Assembly: GCA_038852315.1 (NCBI GenBank)
Contig: JAWCKF010000017.1
Span: 1-37,338, forward strand
DNA: 37,338 nt
Direction of reading: 5' to 3'
From: COMBO-56-21 sp038852315
GTDB lineage: Archaea; Thermoplasmatota; Thermoplasmata; UBA10834
Shown one piece after another: positions 24,588-32,456 of this stretch. The translations under genes and the position numbers were made by a program. The stretch's first letter is position 1, and every line of letters starts with the position of its first letter. The notes under the pieces are model-generated. The model worked only from the letters and a program-made list of their open reading frames with translations. It did no database searches and was not told the origin of the DNA.

Positions 24588-24651
24588 CGGTCCAAGCTGG
24601 CCGGAGGGTTCAGCTGATTGATTGAGGGAGGGGCTTGGGAGGCGCGCAGAG

Positions 24652-25644
24652 ATGGCTAGGGCTCGGACACTCAGAGGATACTTGGCCAAGAGGACTGTGT
24701 ACGTCCTCCTCACCATCTACCTCATACTCACTTTCAACTTCCTCCTGTTCAGGGTTATGCCGGGGGACGTCACTAGGATTGTGATTCCCAAGGGCACGGC
24801 TCCTGACTCCCAGACCTTCAAGGAGCTGTCGGACTACTACGGCCTCGACGACCCGCTCATCGTGCAGTACTTCAGGTATCTCGCGCAGCTAGTTCAGGGT
24901 CAGTTCGGCAAGAGCATATCCTTCGCGACAGGGTGGTCCGTTGAGTCAATCCTCGGCCCCTATCTCGTGAACACACTGATCCTGGTCGGCATAGGCACCG
25001 TGATCTCTGTCTTCGTAGGCATATGGTTCGGGCGAATCACCGCGTGGAAGAGGGGGACCGCCGTGGACAGGGTGGGGAGCGCATTCTTCCTGGTCTTCTA
25101 CTGCATGCCCACTTTCCTGTTCGCCCTCCTAATGATAGTGGTCATGGCGAGGTACGCCCCTCAGTGGCCGGTCAAGGGGGCGTTCGGGAGCGATTACTAC
25201 TCCCTGGACCTGTTCGGGAAGATAACCGACAGGGTGGAGCACACGCTCCTCCCGATGGCGGCGTTGGTCGTCGAGACCATCGCGACATTCTCCATCATCA
25301 CGAGGAGTTCGTTGATCGACGTGATGACCGAGGAGTACATGGTCACCGCCGTCGCGAAGGGGCTGAGGGCGAAGCAGGTGCTCCACAACCACGCAATGCC
25401 GAACGCGATGCTGCCTGTCGTTACCGTGGTGGCCCTCAACGTAGGATGGGTGCTCAGCGGTTCCATCATGATAGAGATCGTGTTCTCGTACGAGGGCCTC
25501 GGATATCTGACGTACTACGCGGTGCTGGACCAGGACTATCCCCTTCTGCAGGCGGCGTTCATGCTGGAGGCGGTGGCTGTCGTCATAGCCAACTTCCTGG
25601 CAGACATAATGCTGTTCCACCTCGACCCGAGGGTGAAGATATGA
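24652..25644 (+). CDS. dppB: peptide ABC transporter permease, DppB type
   Basis: 330 aa, about six membrane helices. Starts with YLAKRTVYVLLTIYLILTFNFLLFRVMPGD, the DppB/OppB N-terminal signature. The cytoplasmic EAA loop is present (EYMVTAVAKGL, then VLHNHAMPNAMLPVVTVVALNVGWVL), which docks on the ATPase. ATG 24652 has GGGAGG 10-11 bases upstream; an in-frame TTG at 24622 is less likely. Coupled to the next permease by ATGA. Substrate is probably peptides, by family. Confidence 0.9.
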   Translation: MARARTLRGYLAKRTVYVLLTIYLILTFNFLLFRVMPGDVTRIVIPKGTAPDSQTFKELSDYYGLDDPLIVQYFRYLAQLVQGQFGKSISFATGWSVESILGPYLVNTLILVGIGTVISVFVGIWFGRITAWKRGTAVDRVGSAFFLVFYCMPTFLFALLMIVVMARYAPQWPVKGAFGSDYYSLDLFGKITDRVEHTLLPMAALVVETIATFSIITRSSLIDVMTEEYMVTAVAKGLRAKQVLHNHAMPNAMLPVVTVVALNVGWVLSGSIMIEIVFSYEGLGYLTYYAVLDQDYPLLQAAFMLEAVAVVIANFLADIMLFHLDPRVKI

Positions 25645-26588
25645 GGGCTGAAGCTAAGACCTCTGATGGGCCACGCGGGGCACCGCTCCTGCTGACCGAG
25701 CCACGGGTCGAGAAGCTGAGGATGTACAGGGATTCTGCCCTGAGGATCTGGAGGCAGTACAGGAAGAGCCTCTCGGGGATGATCGGACTCTACATCTTGC
25801 TGTTCTTCATCTTCATGGCGCTGCTGGCGCCCGTGCTGGCCACCTTCGACAACCCGGACGACATATCTTGGAACAGGGTGAACCCCGCCTACGCACCTCC
25901 CTCCCTCAAGTACATATTTGGCACAGACTACTACGGAAGGGACGTCTACAGCATGACCGTCTGGGGGACGCGCGCGAGCCTCATAGTCGGTTTCCTGGCC
26001 TCGCTCATATCGATCGTCCTGGGGACGGTAATCGGCCTATCTGCAGGGTACTTCGGCAAGGTCACCGACGAGGTGCTGATGCGGTTCACCGACTTCTTCC
26101 TCGTCATACCCTGGTTCCCTCTCATGATAGTGTTCGCCACGCTCCTGGGCAGGTCATTCGAGAACGTGATAATAGTCATAGGAATCACTAGCTGGCCCTC
26201 CACCGCGAGGATCGTGAGGTCCCAGGTGCTCTCGGTGAAGGAGAAGACCTTCGTCGAGAGGGCGATATGCGTCGGCGCCGGCAGCTCGAGGATAATCTCC
26301 AAGCACATCCTGCCCAACGTGTTCCCGCTCATATTCGCGAACACGATACTCCTGGTGGCGAACTCGATCTTCTCAGAGTCGTTCCTGGACTTCTTTGGCT
26401 TGGGAGACCCGAGGGTCATCAGCTGGGGCATCATACTCGAGACCGCCTACGAGAAGGGGGCTTTCAACAGCTACGCCTGGTGGAACATATTCTTCCCGGG
26501 CTTCTTCATAATCATACTCATCATGGCGTTCTACCTCATAGGCGACGCCCTCGACGAGGTGCTCAACCCGAAGCTGAGAAGGAGGTAG
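25641..26588 (+). CDS. dppC: peptide ABC transporter permease, DppC type
   Basis: 315 aa, starting at the ATG that overlaps the dppB stop. The DppC pattern is visible: an N-terminal helix LSGMIGLYILLFFIFMALLAPVLA, then PSLKYIFGTDYYGRDVYSMTVWGTR, and the EAA loop ERAICVGAGSSRIISKHILPN. Forms the membrane pore with DppB. No ATP-binding subunits (DppD/DppF) follow; the next gene is on the other strand. Confidence 0.9.
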   Translation: MRAEAKTSDGPRGAPLLLTEPRVEKLRMYRDSALRIWRQYRKSLSGMIGLYILLFFIFMALLAPVLATFDNPDDISWNRVNPAYAPPSLKYIFGTDYYGRDVYSMTVWGTRASLIVGFLASLISIVLGTVIGLSAGYFGKVTDEVLMRFTDFFLVIPWFPLMIVFATLLGRSFENVIIVIGITSWPSTARIVRSQVLSVKEKTFVERAICVGAGSSRIISKHILPNVFPLIFANTILLVANSIFSESFLDFFGLGDPRVISWGIILETAYEKGAFNSYAWWNIFFPGFFIIILIMAFYLIGDALDEVLNPKLRRR

Positions 26589-26656
26589 AAGGACAGGGCG
26601 TCCGCTCGCGCCAAATCGCATCAGGTGTGAGCGCTCCGACTCCGGCTGCGGTGGGA

Positions 26657-28147
26657 CTATCCCGGAGGCGCAGAGGTGCCGATCTTCAGGAACTCCTCCT
26701 CGTCCTTAAGCGCCTGCTCGAATATCTCGAACCCTTTCTCGAGCTGCGCCTTAGATATGCACAGCGGCGGCGCGATCCTGAACACGTTCCCCCAGATCCC
26801 CGATGTGATGGTCATGAGGCCGGCGCGCCAGCACTTGCCCTGGATGTTCGTGGCCTCGTGCGGCTCCTTCGTGTACTGATTCTTGACCAGCTCCACGCCT
26901 ATCATCAGGCCTTTGCCGCGCACGTCCCCTATGATCTCCCTGCGGGTCTGCATCTCCTTGAGCAGCTTGATGGCGTATTCGCCCAGTTTCGCGGCCCTGT
27001 CTGCCAGGTTCTCCTCGATTATCGCCTGGACGTGTGCGAGCCCGGCGGCCATAGTTATCGCGTTGCCGCCGAACGTGGAGGAGTGCGAACCAGGCCTCCA
27101 CTTCCTCATTATGTCGTGCTTCGCTATGATAGCCCCCAGCGGCACCCCGCCTCCCAGGGCCTTGCCGAGCACGAGTATGTCGGGTATGGTGTTGAAATGC
27201 TCGCAGGCGAACATCTTGCCGGTCCTGGCGAAGCCAGTCTGGACCTCGTCGAAGACAAGGAGTGCGCCCTGGCTGTCGGCAAGCTTCCTCAGCCGCGGCA
27301 AAAACTCCTTCGGGGGCACGACGTACCCGCCCTCTCCCTGAATCGGCTCGACGAATATGGAGGCGATCTGTCCGGTCGTGCCTCCCATGCTCAGGACCTG
27401 GTTCTCTATGTAGTCGACGCAGTAGAGGCCGCACTCCGGATAGGTCTGCTTGAACGCGCACCTGTAGCAGTAGGCGTAGGGCGTGAATATGATGCCCGGT
27501 GCCATCGGGCCGTAGCTGTATCTGAGCTTCAGCTTGCTGGTCAGCGCCAGCCCCGCACCTATCCTTCCATGGTACGATCCGAAGAACGCCAAGTGCTCGT
27601 TCCTCTTTGTGTAGTATCGCGAGAGCTTGAAAGCTGCCTCCACAGCCTCGGCCCCGCTGTTTCCGAAGAACGTGCCCTTCAGGGCCTTACCAGGCGATAT
27701 CTCCGCGAGCAGCTTGGCGAAGTACGCCTCCTTATCGAAGTACGCGTCGTTCGCCATCGAGTGTATGAGCTTCGCGGCCTGCTCCTGGATGGCTTTCGTG
27801 ACCTTGTAGTGCGTCCAACCGGCGTTCTGGACCGCGATGCCCGACGAGAAATCGAGCAGGACGTTGCCATCGGCGTCCATGACCGCTGCACCGGCAGCCC
27901 TCTCGATCGTGAAGGTGAAGCACCTGTCATAGGCGTACGACACGTAGTCCCTGTCTATCTTGATGATCTCCTTGCTCTTGGGACCCGGTGCCCTCACTAC
28001 TATCTTGGGCGCCTCCCTGGCCCACTGAGGTACCCAGTCAGGCAGGGGGAACTCCTCCGCAACTTCCTTCGCCTTCTCTTCGCCTTGGGTCGGTTTCGTC
28101 TGCTTCAATGGCTCAACGACCGACTCTTGCTCCGTCATCTCACTCAT
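26657..28147 (-). CDS. class III PLP aminotransferase (GABA/ornithine aminotransferase or archaeal amino-acid racemase-like)
   Basis: 496 aa. PLP lysine Lys329 in ILVLGKALGGGVPLG, cofactor Asp300-Glu in VFDEVQTGF, and NSGAEAVEAA. The opening region (PKIVVRAPGPKSKEII.ID) matches archaeal members of this family, some of which are broad amino-acid or ornithine racemases rather than transaminases. A cysteine-rich insertion C227-x2-C230...C239...C243 may bind a metal and is seen in archaeal relatives. An N-terminal 45-residue charged extension precedes the fold. Starts in an ATGA overlap with the ferredoxin upstream, with GGAGGGT before it. Exact substrate unknown. Confidence 0.85.
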   Translation of the reverse strand: MSEMTEQESVVEPLKQTKPTQGEEKAKEVAEEFPLPDWVPQWAREAPKIVVRAPGPKSKEIIKIDRDYVSYAYDRCFTFTIERAAGAAVMDADGNVLLDFSSGIAVQNAGWTHYKVTKAIQEQAAKLIHSMANDAYFDKEAYFAKLLAEISPGKALKGTFFGNSGAEAVEAAFKLSRYYTKRNEHLAFFGSYHGRIGAGLALTSKLKLRYSYGPMAPGIIFTPYAYCYRCAFKQTYPECGLYCVDYIENQVLSMGGTTGQIASIFVEPIQGEGGYVVPPKEFLPRLRKLADSQGALLVFDEVQTGFARTGKMFACEHFNTIPDILVLGKALGGGVPLGAIIAKHDIMRKWRPGSHSSTFGGNAITMAAGLAHVQAIIEENLADRAAKLGEYAIKLLKEMQTRREIIGDVRGKGLMIGVELVKNQYTKEPHEATNIQGKCWRAGLMTITSGIWGNVFRIAPPLCISKAQLEKGFEIFEQALKDEEEFLKIGTSAPPG

Positions 28148-28587
28148 CCCTTACCCTCCCGAGACTTGTCGAGCGACAACGCGCCTTTCGGGCAGGCCTT
28201 GATGCACGCCGGATCACCAGCACAGAGGTCGCACGTGTACGCCGTCTCAATCCCGAACGCACCCTCGAAGAAGACGCCGTCATAGGGGCACCGGGGCATG
28301 CATGCCATGCACGCGAAGCACCTGTGCTCGTCAAGAGTCCAGTACTTGCCCTCTTCGTGGAACTCGAAGAGTGCCGAAGGGCAGACCTCGCTCGGCGGGC
28401 AGGTGTCGCAGTGAACGCACATCACCGCCCTCCACTTGTCGTGGTCGTCCTTCGAGACCTTGATCCTCGGCCTCCCGGTCGCGACTGCCGTCGGGTGCGC
28501 CCTCACACACGCTGATTCGCACTCGAGACAGCCGTTGCATTTGTCCGGGTCGAAGACCAACCCGAACTTCTTTTTCGCAGAGCTCAT
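28144..28587 (-). CDS. four-cluster ferredoxin-type protein (HycB/DmsB-like)
   Basis: 147 aa with sixteen cysteines in four sets: CNGCLECESAC, CVHCDTCPPSEVC, CFACMACMPRC and CDLCAGDPACIKAC, so it should hold four [4Fe-4S] clusters. Such proteins pass electrons for molybdenum or tungsten enzymes and hydrogenases. ATG 28585-28587 is chosen over one 24 bases upstream because GGAGG lies 8 bases before it. It is translationally coupled to the aminotransferase. A second, similar ferredoxin is linked to the AOR gene in the same direction. Confidence 0.88.
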   Translation of the reverse strand: MSSAKKKFGLVFDPDKCNGCLECESACVRAHPTAVATGRPRIKVSKDDHDKWRAVMCVHCDTCPPSEVCPSALFEFHEEGKYWTLDEHRCFACMACMPRCPYDGVFFEGAFGIETAYTCDLCAGDPACIKACPKGALSLDKSREGKG

Positions 28588-28684
28588 CAGTGCATCCTCC
28601 TGAGTGGCCACATCGCCGCAGAGGCGGTCGATGTGATGAGTCTGGGCGACTCACTCCGGCGGTTCAACAGTAAGTTGCTGATAC

Positions 28685-28710
28685 CATATATACCCTCGCA
28701 AACGAAGGTA
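28685..28710 (-). promoter_or_regulatory. promoter and imperfect palindrome of the ferredoxin-aminotransferase operon
   Basis: TATATA-type box (GGTATATATG, minus strand, 28685-28694), about 100 bp before the ferredoxin start. Overlapping it upstream is TACCCTCG, CAAA, CGAAGGTA (28691-28710), an inverted repeat with one mismatch; its place next to the box suits a regulator. Confidence 0.45.
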
Positions 28711-28934
28711 TTTCTTTGTTGTCGTCGTGCGATTTCGTGTCAGACTTTGTGAAAGACATTCGATGTAATGGGGATATTGATTGAAGTTTTCGCAAGAACT
28801 CCGCGCCTATTGCGAAACGTTCGAACGCAACAAGAATGCCGGTGAAAACAGGTCGAAACGGACCATTTTCATTAATGTTAGCAGATATTTACAAGGGGTC
28901 AGCATCCGAGAAAAAGGGCTGGTTATATGGATTT

Positions 28935-28982
28935 CCGAATAAAAATAACTGGTAGGATGTGGTGTACATCAGCCACCACATC
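28935..28982 (-). terminator. terminator-like hairpin after the AOR gene
   Basis: On the minus strand, a perfect 9-bp stem (GATGTGGTG with CACCACATC, 9-base loop, 28956-28982) begins 16 bases past the AOR stop and is followed by a T-rich stretch (TTATTTTTATT). It has the form of an intrinsic terminator, less usual in archaea, where oligo-T alone is common. Confidence 0.55.
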
Positions 28983-28998
28983 TGACCATCGTTTCCGA

Positions 28999-30843
28999 TC
29001 ACTTGAGGTACGGTAGCTTCTTCACGATGTCTGAGAGCCCGACCTCCTGCAACGTCTTCTTCGTCGGCCTGCCCTGCTCGTCCCATCCCCAGAGCTTGTA
29101 GTAGTCCGACAGCATCTTCTCGAAGTCCGCCCGCGGAACAGTCTTGCCCTTCGTCTTGCCGCTGGGCAGCGGGTCCTTCTCGATGCGCTCCGGGAGGGTA
29201 TCATCCTTCCTCGAGAATCCCTCCCTCACATTGAACGCGCGCACGAGGTTCCAGTTGCGTCTGCCCACCATGCGCAGGTGCTGCTCGTCAGCCTTTACGC
29301 CCGTCACTGCTGTATAGTACTTCGCCATGTTCGGGAAGCTGACCGCGTAGAAGTCGCAGAAGATGAAGCTCCACTTCACGCTCGTCCTTGTCTGGTCCTC
29401 GACGCATATCGCGGCCTTGCCCTCAGGGTCCCACGGGTCGCCGCTGCCGTACGCGTCCTGTGCGACGGGCCATGCCCTGTTGTGGTCCGCCCCGCGGTCA
29501 GCGGTCGCATAGGCGAGAGCCATGCCTATGGAACCTCTGGGGTCGTACGCAGGGTACTCGGAGCCTTTCACCTCTACGGTGAACCTCTCAGCACCCTTGC
29601 CGATCTTCTTGGCCGCCCTCTTCACTCCGTCAGCCAAGAGAGCGCCGACGTGCTTGCGCTCGGCGATCATCGCAGGCATCTTGGCATAGGCCTCCTCGTT
29701 CCCGAACCTGAGGTCGAGCCCGCCCGTGTCCTTCTTAGTGAGGATGCCCTTCTCATAGAGCTCCATCGCAAACGCCGTCGCTGCGCCCGCTGATATCGTA
29801 TCCAGGCCCAAACGGTCGCAGTCCTCGGCGTATTTCACGACTGCCTCGATGTTCTTGATGCCGCAGTTCGAGCCGCACAGACCTATGGTCTCATATTCCG
29901 GGCCCTCCGTCGCTGCGCCCTTGAACTTGCCGCTCTTGACCTTTGACCAGCTACCGCAGCCGATTCCGCAGTCCATGCAGGCCTTCCTGCGCACGAGCAC
30001 CCTCGTCTTCAGGGCGTCAGAGTTGATGCCTGTAGAGGCTTCGAACTCGCCCGAGGTCCAGTTCCTCGTCGGGAGTATCCCGGCGTTCTGGCTCATGTCG
30101 ACGATGATGGGTGTCCCGTCGGTTATCGAGCCAGCGTGGTCGGGGTTCTCCACGACGTCCTTCAGCAGCATCTCCTTGGTCATCTTGAGGAAGTCTTCCA
30201 TGTTGGGCACCTCGAGCCCCAGTGTGCCCCTGACGGCGACGGCCTTCAGGTTCTTGGAGCCGAACACTGCGCCCCCGCCGCCCCTGCCCGCGTTCCTCGT
30301 GAGGTCGCTCGTGATGCTCGCTATGAGCGCGAGTTTCTCGCCCGCAGGACCTATTGAGGCCACCCTCGCCTTGCTCTCCCCGGTTTCCTTCCTTATCAGG
30401 GCCTCCGTGGCGTATGTGTCCTTGCCCCAGAGGTTCTTGGCGTCCCTTATCTCCGCCTTCCCGTCCTTGATCCACAGGTAGACTGGCTTCTTTGCCTTGC
30501 CAGTTATGATCACGCCGTCAAAGCCCGCGTACTTCAGCTCAGGCGCGAAGTATCCTCCGGCGTAGCTGTCCAGGAAGGTGCCTGTCAGCGGTGACTTGGT
30601 GATGACGACGTACCTGCTGGTTAGCGGGACCATCGTCCCGGTCAGCGGGCCCGTCCATATCATGAGTATGTTGTCTGGGGACAGCGGGTCGATGCCCGGC
30701 TTCAGCTCCTCGAACAGGTATCTGGCCCCCAGGCCCTTGCCGCCGATGTGCAGCTTCGCCCACTCCCTGTTGAGCGGCTCCGTGGTGATCTTCTCGTTCG
30801 TGAGGTCGACTCTCAGCACCTTTCCAACGTATCCGTCAGCCAT
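28999..30843 (-). CDS. aor: aldehyde:ferredoxin oxidoreductase family, tungsten-pterin
   Basis: 614 aa, full length for AOR. N-terminal GYVGKVLRVDLTNEKITTEPL and HIGGKGLGARYLFEEL are the family start; the pterin and [4Fe-4S] sites include the NAGRGGGGAVFGSKNLKAVAV loop, the CMDCGIGC cysteines, the DRGADHNRAW motif and a later Cys in SFIFCDFYAVSF. AORs oxidise aldehydes to acids with ferredoxin, as in peptide-fermenting archaea; the aldehyde cannot be told from sequence. ATG 30841-30843 has GAGGTGA about 6 bases upstream; an ATG two codons earlier touches the stop of the ferredoxin gene. Second gene of a ferredoxin-AOR operon. Confidence 0.92.
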   Translation of the reverse strand: MADGYVGKVLRVDLTNEKITTEPLNREWAKLHIGGKGLGARYLFEELKPGIDPLSPDNILMIWTGPLTGTMVPLTSRYVVITKSPLTGTFLDSYAGGYFAPELKYAGFDGVIITGKAKKPVYLWIKDGKAEIRDAKNLWGKDTYATEALIRKETGESKARVASIGPAGEKLALIASITSDLTRNAGRGGGGAVFGSKNLKAVAVRGTLGLEVPNMEDFLKMTKEMLLKDVVENPDHAGSITDGTPIIVDMSQNAGILPTRNWTSGEFEASTGINSDALKTRVLVRRKACMDCGIGCGSWSKVKSGKFKGAATEGPEYETIGLCGSNCGIKNIEAVVKYAEDCDRLGLDTISAGAATAFAMELYEKGILTKKDTGGLDLRFGNEEAYAKMPAMIAERKHVGALLADGVKRAAKKIGKGAERFTVEVKGSEYPAYDPRGSIGMALAYATADRGADHNRAWPVAQDAYGSGDPWDPEGKAAICVEDQTRTSVKWSFIFCDFYAVSFPNMAKYYTAVTGVKADEQHLRMVGRRNWNLVRAFNVREGFSRKDDTLPERIEKDPLPSGKTKGKTVPRADFEKMLSDYYKLWGWDEQGRPTKKTLQEVGLSDIVKKLPYLK

Positions 30844-30848
30844 CCTCA

Positions 30849-31253
30849 TCACCTCTTCAGTACGCCCCTGGGGCAAACTTCGACACACTGAGGGTTACCC
30901 CCGCACAGGTCGCACTTGATGGAATACGTCCCCGTCGGATCAAGCCAGCAGCCCTCGTACGGACACGCCTCGACGCAGGCCCCGCACGCCGTGCACTTCT
31001 CCTTGTCAACATAGTATATCCCCAGCCCCTCGTTCAGGACTATCGCCTCGGCAGGGCATGCCTCCACGCACGGGTGCTCGTCGCAATGGATGCAGTAGTT
31101 CAACTTGAACTCCCCAGGCTCAGGGAACTTGTCCTCCACGTTTATCCTCGACTCGCTCGGATTGAACTTCCCAACATTCGCGCCCGAGCACACGAGCATG
31201 CACAGCTGGCAGCCGATACACTTGTCCTTGTCAGCCTTCAGACCTTTGCTCAT
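30849..31253 (-). CDS. four-cluster ferredoxin-type subunit, AOR-linked
   Basis: 134 aa. Cysteine sets CIGCQLCMLVC, CIHCDEHPCVEAC, CTACGACVEAC and CDLCGGNPQCVEVC predict four [4Fe-4S] clusters. It directly precedes aor (5-bp gap) and is the likely electron-transfer subunit, as with the small iron-sulfur subunit of some multi-subunit bacterial AORs. ATG 31251-31253 is chosen because GGGAGGA lies 5-7 bases before it; the in-frame ATG 30 bases upstream lacks this. Similar to, but not the same as, the ferredoxin at 28144. Confidence 0.9.
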   Translation of the reverse strand: MSKGLKADKDKCIGCQLCMLVCSGANVGKFNPSESRINVEDKFPEPGEFKLNYCIHCDEHPCVEACPAEAIVLNEGLGIYYVDKEKCTACGACVEACPYEGCWLDPTGTYSIKCDLCGGNPQCVEVCPRGVLKR

Positions 31254-31403
31254 CTCATTCCTCCCTCTCAGGTGATTCTCCACTCACAAAAGGCATGGCA
31301 CAGACAGATCGGCTCAGAAAGGAGCCTGGACCTGAGTCGTCAGCCTGGTTATCATGCCCCCCTTCGGGACCGTGAAGGAATTGTGGAATGCGTATTTAGA
31401 GAT

Positions 31404-31471
31404 TGTCGGCTTCCACGCGCGAGTGCCAGATGGCGCGCTGCCGAGCCAGTGCTCGAAGTCGGAAGCCGATA
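31404..31471. other. predicted three-way-junction structured element
   Basis: Closing stem TCGGCTTCC (31406-31414) with GGAAGCCGA (31461-31469), extendable by G-T and T-A pairs. Inside are two hairpins: a 5-bp GCGCG/CGCGC stem (31417-31421 with 31434-31438, 12-base loop) and CGAGC-CAGT-GCTCG (31442-31455). It does not match a tRNA, as no T-loop pattern is present. It could be a small RNA, a leader structure of the AOR operon read on the minus strand, or a DNA element. Confidence 0.4.
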
Positions 31472-31588
31472 TGTTCCACCGAGCTTATCGAAGCGGAGCC
31501 TGAGGGAAAACTCCCTGCCGTGTACGCCCGCTTGCTAGTGCGCACGTACATGCGGCAAAGATGCGAAGGGTGCGAAGAAAGCACATTG

Positions 31589-31616
31589 TTATAAGCTCGT
31601 GCACTGCTGCGCAGTG
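31589..31616 (+). promoter_or_regulatory. trmI TATA box and inverted repeat
   Basis: TTATAAG (31589-31595) is centred 28 bp before the ATG at 31620, the leaderless spacing. Between them is CACTGC-TGC-GCAGTG (31602-31616), a perfect 6-bp inverted repeat next to the predicted transcription start. Confidence 0.45.
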
Positions 31617-31619
31617 AAG

Positions 31620-32381
31620 ATGATCGCCCCCAAATCGATGGTGCTTCTCGTCGACGAATCGGGCAGGAAGACCGTCGTCAGGGCAGACCGAGGGATGATG
31701 AATGTAAAGGGCCTCGGCGTCATCGACGGTGACAAGCTCTGCGCCTCAGAGATTGGCGGCCAGCTCAGCGTAGGCACTCGGTCTTATCTCATCCTCAGGC
31801 CGAGCATCAGGGATCTTCTAGGTACAGTCGAGCGCAGAGCGCAGATAATGATCCCGAAGGACAGCTTCCTCGTCCCGATGTACCTAGACCTCGGCGCGGG
31901 CAGCAGGGTCCTGGAGGGCGGTGTCGGGTCCGGGGCTCTGACAATCGTGCTTCTCAAGGCCGTGGCGCCTACGGGACATGTGTGCTCATTCGAGACGAGA
32001 GAAGAACACGCAGCCGTGGCGAAGAGGAACGTCGAAATGAGCGGGTTCGAGGGATGCTGGGAGCTGCGCATGGAGGACGTTTGCACCGCCGAGCTTGGCA
32101 GCGGCTTCGACGCTGCGATGCTCGACATCCCGAACCCTTGGGATGCGATGGCCAACGTCGCGAAGGCCGTGAGAATCGGCGGTTATGTCGGAGGGTACGT
32201 GCCTAATGCGAACCAGCTCGAATCGCTCGTCAACTCGATGAGGGCATGTGGGCTCGACGAAGTGTTGGCCTTCGAAACGATTCAGAGAGAGATGATCGTA
32301 CACAGGGGCGGCGTCCGCCCGAGCTTTGACATGCTAGGCCACACTGGATACCTGGCCTTCGCGCGTAGGATGAAGGCTTGA
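31620..32381 (+). CDS. trmI: tRNA (adenine-N1)-methyltransferase, TrmI family
   Basis: 253 aa. SAM-dependent methyltransferase that makes m1A in the T-loop region (A57/A58 in archaea). The N-terminal beta domain is followed by IMIPKDSFLVPMYLDLGAGSRVLEGGVGSGALTIVL, with the SAM loop GVGSG, then the acidic FETREEH strand, and the catalytic-region MLDIPNPWDAM (the D-x-P-x-P-W pattern of this family). Start at ATG 31620 from TATA spacing; an earlier in-frame GTG (31599) falls inside the promoter. Confidence 0.9.
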   Translation: MIAPKSMVLLVDESGRKTVVRADRGMMNVKGLGVIDGDKLCASEIGGQLSVGTRSYLILRPSIRDLLGTVERRAQIMIPKDSFLVPMYLDLGAGSRVLEGGVGSGALTIVLLKAVAPTGHVCSFETREEHAAVAKRNVEMSGFEGCWELRMEDVCTAELGSGFDAAMLDIPNPWDAMANVAKAVRIGGYVGGYVPNANQLESLVNSMRACGLDEVLAFETIQREMIVHRGGVRPSFDMLGHTGYLAFARRMKA

Positions 32382-32426
32382 GCAATCGACGGGGCTGTTC
32401 GAAATCCTCAAAGTCTAAGTATGCGA

Positions 32427-32435
32427 CACTTAATC
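32427..32435 (+). promoter_or_regulatory. TATA-like box of the purSLQ operon
   Basis: CACTTAATC about 26 bp before the purS ATG; suggests a leaderless purine operon. Confidence 0.35.
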
Positions 32436-32456
32436 TACTGACTCGGTGACCAGTGG

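Larger units (their letters stand above)
28588..28998. other. AT-rich non-coding gap between ferredoxin and AOR genes
   Basis: 411 bp with no supported gene, visibly richer in A+T than its surroundings. It holds the ferredoxin promoter and an imperfect palindrome (28685-28710), a perfect 8-bp inverted repeat TTTCGCAA...TTGCGAAA (28788-28795 and 28810-28817, 14-base spacer), an abutting palindrome CGTTCGAACG (28818-28827), and a terminator-like hairpin of the AOR gene (28956-28982). Half sites TTGCG/CGCAA recur at 28810 and 28826. Confidence 0.5.
31254..31619. other. non-coding gap between AOR operon and trmI
   Basis: 366 bp without a convincing gene. It contains a TATTTAG element (31394-31400) that could serve either strand, the folded element at 31404-31471, and the trmI promoter near the right end. 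Weak open frames on both strands are not supported by codon use or homology. Confidence 0.45.

Noticed and set aside
26267..28285. Very long open frame on the plus strand opposite the aminotransferase and ferredoxin
   Set aside because: It is the antisense shadow of two strongly supported genes, has Arg/His/Leu-rich composition and no recognisable domain.
31403..31594. 63-codon plus-strand frame (and a 62-codon minus-strand frame) in the gap before trmI
   Set aside because: About 60% G+C at third positions, no ribosome site, no recognised family, and overlap with a strongly folded element; both strands are open, as expected by chance.
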